A DNA stretch of 10,747 nucleotides from assembly GCA_004151065.3 (NCBI GenBank), contig NWUY0304644988.1, forward strand, positions 1-10,747, written 5' to 3'. Of this stretch, positions 1 to 7,549 are shown piece by piece; the first letter of the stretch is position 1; the number at the start of each line of letters is the position of its first letter. The notes beneath the pieces are model-generated. The model did no database searches. It saw only the letters and a list, made by a program, of their open reading frames with translations, and had not been told where the DNA came from. The stretch comes from Larix sibirica. Lineage: Eukaryota; Streptophyta; Pinopsida; Pinales; Pinaceae. Position numbers and translations under genes: made by a program.

Positions 1-171
1 TTGCACACGTGGGTCAACGAAGAAGATGATGATGATGGAGATGTTGATGAGGAACCTAGAGATGACAATGATGATGAAGATGGTGATGATAATGAAGATG
101 GTGATGATGATGAAGACATTGATGGTGTGTTAAATTTTCAGAATTTACTTCAATCTGATCTAGGATCTTAA
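1..171 (+). pseudogene. 3' end of an acidic open reading frame, open at the window edge
   Basis: An open frame enters from the left edge and stops at TAA 169-171, giving 56 codons. It begins LHTWVN and then turns extremely acidic: 26 of the 35 residues at positions 7-41 are Asp or Glu, with a few Gly and Asn. It ends in a less charged tail, VLNFQNLLQSDLGS. I do not recognise a family. Much of the acidity is encoded by GAT/GAA triplets, so repeat expansion may have built it. The solo LTR target site overlaps the stop codon, so the stop was there before that insertion. The Gypsy pol fragment beyond the LTR is in a different frame, so this may be the linker upstream of its integrase or an unrelated tail. 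A transposase or nuclear-protein tail is equally possible. Confidence 0.4.
27..125 (+). repeat. Imperfect GAT/GAA trinucleotide-rich tract
   Basis: Runs of GATGATGAT are interspersed with GAA, GGT and GAG triplets over about 100 bp, all in phase with the acidic open frame. The phasing suggests triplet slippage within or near coding sequence rather than a pure microsatellite. Confidence 0.7.
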
Positions 172-172
172 C
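168..172. repeat. Target-site duplication, left copy (TTAAC)
   Basis: The five bases before the TG end of the LTR are TTAAC, identical to the five bases after its CA end at 762-766. Five-base duplications are what LTR-retrotransposon integrases normally leave. Confidence 0.85.
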
Positions 173-435
173 TGAGAGAACAACATGTACAGCATATCTA
201 CATCATACCAATCATGGACACAATAATGCAAGCACACAAGAGACACATAGTTTACTTGGGGAAAACCATAAAGGTGAAAAACCCCAATAACTTCCTCAGA
301 GATTGATAGAGCAATGATACAACCAGAATACAAGAGATATTCTTCTCCTAGTAGTAGAGCCTTCTCCTCCACAAGTGCACCACTCTCCCAAGTGTGAGTG
401 AGAGAATAGAATGTGTAAAATGAGAGAGACACACT

Positions 436-448
436 CTCTATTTATACA
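436..448 (-). promoter_or_regulatory. TATA box of the solo LTR
   Basis: The minus strand reads TGTATAAATAGAG, a strong plant TATA box. Transcription would start about 25-30 bases further left, near 405-415, marking the U3/R boundary. U3 would then be about 350 bp and R-U5 about 240 bp. Confidence 0.7.
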
Positions 449-514
449 CTAACTTGACTTGACCTTTATTCAACTAGGTCGGCCTCAACTTAACCACTTA
501 ACATAATGCTGACT

Positions 515-601
515 GGGCCGACCTCCACTAGGGTGGTCTAATAACCCTATGACCCACATGACTAATACAGGGCCGACCCCAACAAGGAGGTCTAATAACC
601 C
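515..601. repeat. Pair of GGGCCGACC...GGTCTAATAACCC repeats in U3
   Basis: Two roughly 32-bp copies, 515-547 and 570-601, both start GGGCCGACC and end GGTCTAATAACCC, with a variable centre. An inverted AGGTCGGCC at 476-484 matches GGCCGACCT at 516-524. All lie upstream of the TATA box in the U3 of the minus-oriented LTR, where enhancer-like repeats are common. Confidence 0.7.
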
Positions 602-615
602 ATCAAGTTTAAGTT

Positions 616-669
616 ACGACACTTACAATATAACTAACGACACTTCCAAATACAAATGACGACACTTCC
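616..669. repeat. Three spaced ACGACACTT repeats in U3
   Basis: ACGACACTT occurs at 616-624, 637-645 and 659-667; the last two extend to ACGACACTTCC. Start-to-start spacing is 21 and 22 bp, close to two helical turns, so all three face the same side of the DNA. They could be transcription-factor sites driving the LTR; the factor is unknown. Confidence 0.7.
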
Positions 670-761
670 ATCGGAGGAATAATACATCTCCGTTGGGGAT
701 ACAAAGTACAAATGTAATACATACAATATACAAGTGAATATCTTCCGAAGTTACAAATACA

Positions 762-766
762 TTAAC
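762..766. repeat. Target-site duplication, right copy (TTAAC)
   Basis: TTAAC directly follows the CA end of the solo LTR and matches 168-172 exactly. Confidence 0.85.
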
Positions 767-1266
767 AAGATATTGCAACTTTTCATAGATGCTCACACCT
801 CTAAAGTTGGAGGACTTTTTGGTTTTGGGAAGAGAATTGCCAACTTACAAAGGTATGTATATTGGCCTAGAATGTAATAATATATATCTTGATTCATTAG
901 AGGATGCATACTTTATTGTACCAAAAAACCCAATAATAGGAAGCAAGTTTTATAACATGCATTACTTGTATGTACTTGACCATGGCAGAGCATTTCCATG
1001 GATTTTTTGGGAGGTTTTCAAAGAACTAGAAAGGGAGATGACTCTATATATTTGTGGTAGTTGACAAGTTTAGTAAATTGTGCATTCTCATGCCCTATAA
1101 AAATACCATTAAGGACAAATATGAAACAAACATGTTCTTTGAAAAGGTCTAGGTGCAATTTGGGATACCAAGAAACATTACCTCAAATAGGGATGCCAAT
1201 TTTTTCAATGTGTTTTGGAATACACTTTCAGAGAATATGGACACCAAGTTGAAGAGATTGTTAATG
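767..1266 (+). pseudogene. Ty3/Gypsy pol fragment: H2C2 zinc finger and start of integrase core
   Basis: Frame 2 from 767 reads KILQLFIDAHTSKVGG and onward, the H2C2 zinc-binding region before a plant Gypsy integrase. His at 794 is kept, the second His is Leu (815), the first Cys is kept (905) and the second is Tyr (914). The block then gives RGCILYCTKKPNNRKQ and PWQSISMDF, with the first catalytic Asp at 1001. Near 1049 two extra bases (TA) shift the frame; frame 1 continues FVVVDKFSKLCILMPYKN, then VQFGIPRN and SNRDANFF, with the second Asp at 1192, and ends at NMDTKLKR. Stops at the former RMQEDV stretch, before PWQS and at TAG 1150-1152 kill it. Similarity fades at about 1266, before the expected catalytic Glu. 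The element was interrupted on its left by the solo LTR. Integrase would insert element cDNA into host chromatin; this copy cannot. Confidence 0.88.
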
Positions 1267-1690
1267 CTAAAATCTCACACACATACGATATTTTTTCAAT
1301 TTACGTGGTAAATAGTCATCAACGTAGAGCATGAAACGCACTGAATACATCCTCATCAGATACAAGAAGCAGCATGAGTCTAGAAACACACAAAATAGTC
1401 AACACTACAACCACGTGGCCACATGTATATGCATATGCGCTACTGTGCATGTTATCAGAACTACAACTGTGTGACCAACACAGATAATCCTTCGATATCC
1501 AAACGACTGAAAGAAACGACAAAATCTCAACCACCAACGGTGCATTAATGTATCATGAAATATCCATTACTTCCACAAATTTGAATTTGGCCCCTCACAC
1601 ACTTAGGCTCCTTAAATGTCCTCTTTTGTGTACCTTGGAGATAGATAATGGGATCAAGTAGTTCACATAGGGATCTATTTATTTCTTGGC
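1267..1690. other. Unassigned stretch downstream of the Gypsy fragment
   Basis: No coding similarity is visible on either strand. The stretch contains ACGTGG at 1302 and a palindromic CCACGTGG (G-box core) at 1411-1418. The beginning (TGTTAATGC at 1259, then TTTACGTGG) resembles an LTR end, but I found no matching terminus or target duplication. It may be non-coding remains of the Gypsy element or another decayed LTR. Confidence 0.5.
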
Positions 1691-1702
1691 CACCTCTTGG
1701 AC

Positions 1703-1709
1703 TATAAAA
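1703..1709 (+). promoter_or_regulatory. TATA-box-like sequence
   Basis: TATAAAA lies in a plus-strand context, GGACTATAAAAGGAAGAC, followed by C/T-rich leader-like sequence to about 1850. This could be the U3/R part of an LTR or a cryptic promoter. No LTR ends or primer-binding site could be paired with it. Confidence 0.35.
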
Positions 1710-2006
1710 GGAAGACATGGGTGTGCTTATGAAAGGCAAAAAATAAGAGCAAGGTTATGCTACTGGAATTGTGCTTCAACTCCCTTATAGCTCACCTCTT
1801 CCCTCTTGTCTAGCATCTACCAAGCTTCCTTCCCACCTTCCTTGAAGGGGCAAGTGTTCTTACCATTTGTTCTTCAAGCTACTGAGCATCAACTGTGGAC
1901 TAGATAGACCTCCCTAATAAGGATTTTTTTCCTCCATTTGAGCTCAAATACATTAGGTGTTTTACATGCTTGACCATTGGGAAATATAAAAGTGGTTTGT
2001 AATCTA

Positions 2007-2105
2007 TTGGTTGTTAGAGTTTTCATTTCTACCCCTTTGTTATTTTTTTTGTTTCATGTTTATTTTCTTCGTTTATTTTCTTTTTTTACTAACAACCACT
2101 TGCAG
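2007..2105 (+). other. Intron-3'-end-like sequence with flanking 9-bp inverted repeat
   Basis: A long T-rich tract (2039-2087) is followed by ACTAAC, a good plant branch-point match, and TTGCAG at 2100-2105, spaced as in a U2 3' splice site. A possible donor is AG/GTGTTT near 1956. GGTTGTTAG at 2009-2017 is the exact reverse complement of CTAACAACC at 2089-2097, so the tract could also form a stem-loop. Without transcripts this remains only a pattern. Confidence 0.3.
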
Positions 2106-2151
2106 GATCACTTGGAGCACTCACCCACACAATAGGGGCACCTAATACTGA

Positions 2152-2382
2152 AGACTTGCTACAACCTACCAGCATTTTCCCCTTACCAAGTGGGAAGGAT
2201 TCACCCCGATGCAATATTTTTCACAACAAATGGATCCTAATATTATCCAACAATATGCTAGCCCATGTGATCTCCACACCCTGCAGGGCCCTCTCTACCA
2301 ACAACAATTAACCCTTGGAGATACACCACTTTCCCATGTGACATCAATGCCTTCTAGGGCCCTATCTACTAACAACAACTAA
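2152..2382 (+). CDS. Short Gln-rich open frame, unassigned
   Basis: The frame is open from after TGA 2149-2151 to TAA 2380-2382, 76 codons, with the first ATG at 2209 (57 codons). The product begins MQYFSQQMDPNIIQQY and is rich in Gln, Asn, Ser and Pro; no domain is recognisable. The preceding in-frame residues KWEGFTP make a start upstream of the ATG conceivable. It follows the promoter/intron-like segment at 1700-2105, so it could be the first part of a retrotransposon gag, but that is a guess. The second half lies in an internal duplication, which argues against a long-constrained protein. Confidence 0.25.
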   Translation, partial: RLATTYQHFPLTKWEGFTPMQYFSQQMDPNIIQQYASPCDLHTLQGPLYQQQLTLGDTPLSHVTSMPSRALSTNNN

Positions 2383-2385
2383 CCC
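2261..2385. repeat. Imperfect 54-bp direct duplication, 71-bp period
   Basis: 2261-2314 and 2332-2385 align without gaps, with 12 mismatches by eye. Shared blocks are CCCATGTGA, AGGGCCCT and ACAACAA.TAACCC. The copies are in different reading frames (71 is not a multiple of 3), so the duplication is at DNA level. Confidence 0.7.
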
Positions 2386-5300
2386 CCATAGATTCGGTGG
2401 GTTTTTTTTGCACCTAGAAGCTTGATAAGTATGGTAGTGAGCTCCAACTAGTCTATGGTTTTAGAAATCAAACAAAAACAATGAATTTTGAATTGCGGGC
2501 CCCGCCATATTTATAAGAAAACCTTCATTTTTATATTGACTTTTTTGGGAGTTCTATAAATCCATTTGACATTCCACTCACACCATTATAATCAAGCCCA
2601 TGATCTCTTCAACATGGCTTCCTCCATTTCATCCCATTAGAAACTTCATCTAGACACCATTTTTTGGTCGTTTCCTTAGTTACGGTTTCCCATTTTTATC
2701 ATTCATACCATTGGATTTCTTGTTGTGAGAACTATTAGGATGTGATATTTGTTTCATGTGTGTATAAATTTGACAGAATAATTTCATATTCATCCATAGG
2801 ATGACCACCACCTTTTAAATTTTATCCACTTGCCCTAGCATATAGGCTTTGTATCCCCTCCATATAACTTGCATATAACTAGTCATTCCTTAGATCTCGT
2901 TGAGGTTCTCTTACGCCAATATATTTTATTAAAACATCCCACTAAATCATGCCTCTACTAAATGTTAGCATTCCATTTATATGGGTGTTAACACCAATAT
3001 ATCCCATTGTATCATGGGGCCCATGTTGTTTTACACCTTAAGGTCAAAATTTTGGTAGCCTAACATCTCACCAAGTAAGCCACATCCTTCTTCCTTGATG
3101 TATTTGTTGGGCATTCCCTTCATAATCCCAATTGATTTCTTGTTACAATATCATGTTCACATATGGCCTCTCATCCCCACTATTATTAGTAGATCATTTT
3201 CATTCACAAATTGTCCACTTCACCAACCCTTGAGAAAACCTAGTTGGAGCCGACCAATGTTCTCAAAATTCCATCATTTTCCTTTCCTCCCCATAGGAAC
3301 ACTTTGCATGGAAATAAATCATTGTGAACCCTTATTCTCATCTATTACATCTCCATATTATTTTATTCATTCACAAAAATATATAAAATAAAAACATCAT
3401 ATATTCCCCCAAACCCCAAAATCAAGGGACGTTTCAATGTCTAGTTTACCACTTTTGACAACATCCCTTGTCACCCTTGATCAAATAACTTGCACTATGT
3501 CACCCATAATGACATTCATGGTTTCTATTGTCTTCCCAATACATGATATTTCTCATCCTCTTAGTTCAGCGTCATCCACATGAAACCCAGTCCACATTCT
3601 TTTCATGCCCAAGGTCCACTCATACTCTAGTCACCTTATACTATAACATTTGAATACTATTTCCAAGTGTTATCCACCAATGTTACTTTGATTAAGGTAA
3701 GTCTTGAGCCTCATTCTCATCATCCAATCTCATCCTATTTCATAACCATCTTAGTCAATTACAATGTGCCATTAGTTCTTATCAATAGGGTCCCATCTTG
3801 TTAACCTCCCTAGCTCTCATTGAACGCATCACAATTTATTTCCAGAGTTAGGGTGTCATTGTTTATATGTTGGTTACCACCCCCCCTAAATGGTTAACAA
3901 CAAATTGAGTGAAAAAATTTCTCATTTCTCTTTGCCTCATTTTTCTCTAGTATGATCAACACCAAATCATTCATCACATGGAGGATAGTTGTACATTCAT
4001 GTGGTTATAATGTTTGTAGTTATAATTGAATACTTCCATATGTATATATGCAATATTTTACCTTTAGGTGCCTCCCTTTCTAATCCAATCCCCCGCCCTA
4101 GTGGGTTGTTTACATTATTAGTGGTTCACCCCCTTGGGCATCATTGTCATCATGCAAAAATCATGAAGCACATCCTCTAAGGTCTTGAATTGAAGCAAGA
4201 TCCATCCTTACAGTGATTCTTTTGATCTGCTCCTATTGTAATTTAATTTAACAAAATTCCGCAATCATGGGAATGCATGCCTTGTTTGTAAAAATATTAT
4301 ATTTTATGTATCACCTCTCAACTTGTTGTTGTATAGGTGGTCATCATCACTCTCCAGTGATTTCTCCTTTATTGTCCAAAGCTGCTTCCTCACTCTCTCA
4401 GCTAAAAAATGTTAGCATGAGGGAAAGAAATGATGATGTATTTCACCTATATATCTTGTTCATAACATCATACATTAGGAGGAAACTATTATCATACTAA
4501 GTTTTGCACATTTGTGGAATTTTCACAATTGTTACTAAAAGTATCAACACCATAAAATATGTAACTCATGATAATGATTTCTTTCATCATTAGTCAACAT
4601 ATGGAAGGGAAGAACCAATTTGCAGTTGGATTTTTCCCATGTAGCATGACTTTTAGAAATACAACCTGAGTGAAATGGAATATAATATCCTTTGATATCT
4701 TTGCAGTTGTGCTAAATATCAAACTCATAATTTTGGCACATTACGGATCCCCATGTGCATTGGATGCCAAAGAGGTAAAATTGAACTCACCTACTAGGTA
4801 CTTGGGGCTTAATGAGACACATTCTTGTACTTGGAATTCACTTCATGAGTGGAGATTTCACATTTGGAACCATTTCTTTGAAGACCTCTAGTTGGATATT
4901 AAACAAATTCATGGGCATGCATTTCATAGGAAATTAATAGAGCAATTTTATGCTGTAGTAATTGGATTAGAAGACACAATCTTCATCTACCCGCATTTCA
5001 TATATTGGTCTTCATGCTTTTTTTATTCCTTCCCTTAATGAGTAAGCATTGTTATTCATCATTCACAAGTTTGTTAATTTGAATGCATATTGGAGAATTA
5101 AAGGACCCTCCCCAAATGGAATATCGGCTTCCATCTTTTAGCATCATTACTCAAGGTGATACCATTGTTTTTATGCCTTCCATTGGACATTTACAATAAA
5201 GTTGAATCTTTCCTTCATTTCCTTGTTTGAATGTTGTTTTATTAGCTTGAATTTTTTATTAGTAGCTCATATTTTTAGGTTTGTTTTCTAATTATCTTCA

Positions 5301-5514
5301 ACACATAATCACTTTTCATACTAATCATAATATCATTTTTTGTTTTGTTTTCAACCTACAAGGAAAGAGGAATTTGCTCATCATTGAGCTAATTTCTCCA
5401 CAACAATATTCATTCATTTTGCAACTCCATTCTACTAAAAATTATATGGAGTTGTCGTATGTCATTGAATGGCATTCTCCTTACAAAACTCATCAAACTC
5501 TATAGAAGAAAACT
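2386..5514. other. About 3.1 kb without recognisable genes
   Basis: I read both strands and found no domain, tRNA or terminal repeat that holds up. Open frames here, at most about 98 codons (3095-3391), look accidental: they are rich in Ile, His, Phe, Pro and Ser, as expected from a T/C-rich strand. The plus strand is visibly poor in G, with many CCCAT, TTCAT and CTTCC words. Small landmarks are the palindrome GGTGTTAACACC at 2984-2995 and a GC island, GCGGGCCCCGC, at 2495-2505. The most likely content is retroelement remains too decayed to read by eye. Confidence 0.6.
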
Positions 5515-6320
5515 ATTTTTTACGGATAATTCGATCAATGCGGACAAAGACTGAACTCCCTAGTTTGAATGGTTCAAATCCAGAACAAAATGAGACAAAA
5601 TATAACACTTTCCCTAGATCATACAATCAAAGTATTAACTAGTGAAGAGATATCATACCTTGTGTTTGATGTTTGTCCTCACTAGTTGTGGCTTCCAGAT
5701 CCTTTGTTTTGGTTGATGATTTGTAGTTGGAGACAATAAAAAAAAATACAAGTGAAAGAAACAATATACTTTTGACAAGATCTAAGAAAATAGTCAAGGA
5801 GAAATGCTCTAATGATTTAGATCACATAAGACAAATTTTTATGGGAAAGAGAATATATTTTTGTATTATGAACAAATAATGAAAATACTTACAACCATGC
5901 CTTGAAATTTTGAACGTCCTTCCAATGGGTCCTTTACCTTAGCTCATCACCTTTCCCAAGAGATAGGCTATCAAAGGTTCAACACAATTTCTCCAACACT
6001 TAGATAATATGAACTCTTAACTTCCCTCACCCATGGGAATGAGCTTGCATTTATAGGGAAAAAGGGATAAGGAGAAGATGAGAGATAAGGGGAGAAGGAT
6101 AGGGTGAGATCAAAACAAGTAAGGAGTTTGGACGATATCCACTCTAATATGAGGGGATATACATCCACAAGGGATTCTATCTAGAAGCTCCTTGAACCCT
6201 TTTTTTTCCCATCCGTACAGATAGTGTCTCACCCTACTAAAGAGAAAATTGTGTCATTTAGGGGTGTCGCAGTATGCATGAAAGCAAGTTGTGAAGGTGT
6301 CTCAAGTTGCTAGAAAGAAA
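5515..6320 (-). other. Minus-strand promoter-like and splice-donor-like signals, no gene recognised
   Basis: Reading leftward, a C/T-rich stretch (6150-6060) precedes TATAAAT at 6055-6049, then a leader with a donor-like GTAAGTATTTTC at 5892-5881 and a second, AAG/GTATGATA, at 5661-5651. T-rich sequence lies between them (about 5750-5730). The order TATA, leader, donor, T-rich tract, exon-like block, donor is that of a small spliced transcript, but the exon-like block between about 5720 and 5659 gives no recognised protein and the acceptor is weak. A decayed LTR or gene fragment carried by a transposon is possible. Confidence 0.25.
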
Positions 6321-6324
6321 CCTA

Positions 6325-6342
6325 CGACACTGAAGAGTGTCG
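6325..6342. repeat. Perfect hairpin CGACACT-GAAG-AGTGTCG
   Basis: A seven-base perfect stem closes a four-base loop. GTGTC/GACAC words cluster around it (about 6220-6345), so local duplication of the motif may have produced it. It has no T-run and no nearby gene, so there is no reason to call it a terminator. Confidence 0.55.
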
Positions 6343-6489
6343 AAAGATGTCATAGAGCAAATTGCGATAATGATGCCAAATAAGTAGTTTGGAGGGAAGA
6401 AAACTCATGATTCTCATCTTGCTGGAAATATTTATCAAAGTTACTTCAAGGATTGTGGCAAGGATGAAAGGTACATGGTTCATTATCAT

Positions 6490-7445
6490 GGTGATGATTA
6501 AATTTATGTGTAAAAAACTCATAGTCATTATCAATGCTCAACACCTTAATATTCCTACCAATCTAATTTTCCAAGAGATATTTAAACTCCTTAAATTGAC
6601 TAAAGGCCTCAGTTTTAGTTCAAATAAAATACACCCATGTCCTTCTAGAATAATCATCAATGAATGACATATAATACAAAGCCTAAGAAATCGAAGGAAC
6701 CCTAACATGCCCAAACAAATCAAAATGCACTAAGTCCAAGAACCCAAAATATTGATGAGAACTAGAATAAATTTTATCAGGACCTTATGTTTTCATATAT
6801 GCAATGATCACAACAGTCAAATTCAAGACAACAATCATTCAATCCATTAACAGGATTTTTGTTTTTAAAGGCACTTAAGCCCTTCTCACCTATATGGCCC
6901 AATATTTGGTTCCATAGAATTTTCCTATCTATAGGAAACTTGATTTATGAAGCAAGAGCTCATTTAGGTACCCACAAAGCATTACTATCAAAAGTAGATA
7001 TAGGTTTTGAATGTGAAAGTGTGGATTCTATAGATCTATTCATTACAAAAATTTAAGAACTATTACACTGAAAGGTGCATGCATCAAGTTGGAACAAAGT
7101 GCATATATGAGCACCCTTAGCAAGAATCATATCTATCGAGACCATTTTAGACCCTTTGTCATAGGAAACAATTTGCACATGCACATCAATAAAGTTTTTT
7201 ACTGATAGTATTTTTCATGCCAAATCTGGAATGTGCAGAACTCCATTAATCCCCTTTTCTCTCTGATGAAGGAATTTGATTAATACTCCACCAAAACCAA
7301 CTATGTTGAGAAGAGAGACATTACCAAGGTATACCAACCTGCCATCATATTTCTAATACATTTAAAACTAGTTCCAACGGGAATTCATATGGAAGGAAGT
7401 TCCAAAGTCTATCAACCATGCACTCTAGCCTGAATGGGTTTTCAA
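6490..7445 (-). pseudogene. Copia pol fragment: protease, GAG-pre-integrase, partial integrase
   Basis: The protease active site reads DFGTS at 7409-7395 where Copia normally has DSGAS/DSGAT, so Ser is replaced by Phe. Downstream in the same frame come VYLGNVSLLNIVG and INGVLHIPDLA, then the HHCC zinc region: the first His is Asn (ILWNQILGHIGEKG), the second is kept (6896-6894), and both Cys survive in CDHCIY. After a frameshift near 6785 the integrase core appears: LDLVHFDLFG with the first Asp at 6721-6719, YYMSFIDDYSRRTWVYF, and IDNDYEFF with the second Asp at 6532-6530, 63 codons on. The catalytic Glu should lie about 35 codons further but similarity has ended. At least eight in-frame stops are present. 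The protein would have cut the polyprotein and joined cDNA to the host chromosome. Confidence 0.85.
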
Positions 7446-7549
7446 AGACGCAATAAAGGAATATCCACGATTATCATGATAATATCTTTTAGACTCATCA
7501 TCAGAATCATTATTCTCCTTCTTATTCTTCCTTTTATCTTCCTTGTAGT

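Larger units (their letters stand above)
173..761 (-). mobile_element. Solo LTR of an LTR retrotransposon
   Basis: A 589-bp block starts TGAGAGAACA and ends AAATACA on the plus strand, giving TG/CA termini, and is flanked by perfect TTAAC duplications. Transcriptional orientation is minus: a TATA box (TATAAATAG) reads leftward from about 448. Upstream of it, in the U3 part, lie short direct repeats. Downstream, in U5, is a GGTTTTTC...GGTTTTCCC pair typical of plant LTRs. No primer-binding site, gag or pol adjoins either end, so this is a solo LTR, normally produced by LTR-LTR recombination. It separates the acidic frame from the Gypsy integrase fragment and is therefore younger than both. Superfamily cannot be set from the LTR alone; the U5 pattern resembles the Copia LTR at 8390-8675. 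The 90-codon open frame inside it on the minus strand is fortuitous. Confidence 0.85.

Noticed and set aside
160-432. 90-codon minus-strand open frame
   Set aside because: It lies within R-U5 of the solo LTR, starts just after the TATA box and overlaps the target duplication; no domain is visible, so it is accidental.
789-1064. 91-codon plus-strand open frame over the Gypsy region
   Set aside because: It is out of frame with the Gypsy similarity (frame 2, then frame 1), so it is a shadow frame.
1259-1560. A second LTR starting at TGTTAATGC
   Set aside because: The beginning looks LTR-like, but I found no paired CA end with a GAGAT duplication, no TATA box and no primer-binding site.
2495-2505. 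GCGGGCCCCGC GC-rich palindrome
   Set aside because: It stands out in AT-rich DNA but is too short, with no loop, to support a hairpin or regulatory call.
3095-3391. 98-codon plus-strand open frame
   Set aside because: Composition follows the T/C-rich strand, there is no motif, and neighbouring sequence of the same composition is also free of features.
4670-4891. 73-codon open frame preceded by an acceptor-like TTTGCAG
   Set aside because: No recognisable domain, no matching donor, and the length is within chance expectation.
6389-6723. Overlapping open frames on both strands
   Set aside because: They overlap the decayed Copia integrase; the minus-strand one at 6538-6723 only partly follows its frame and the others are shadows.
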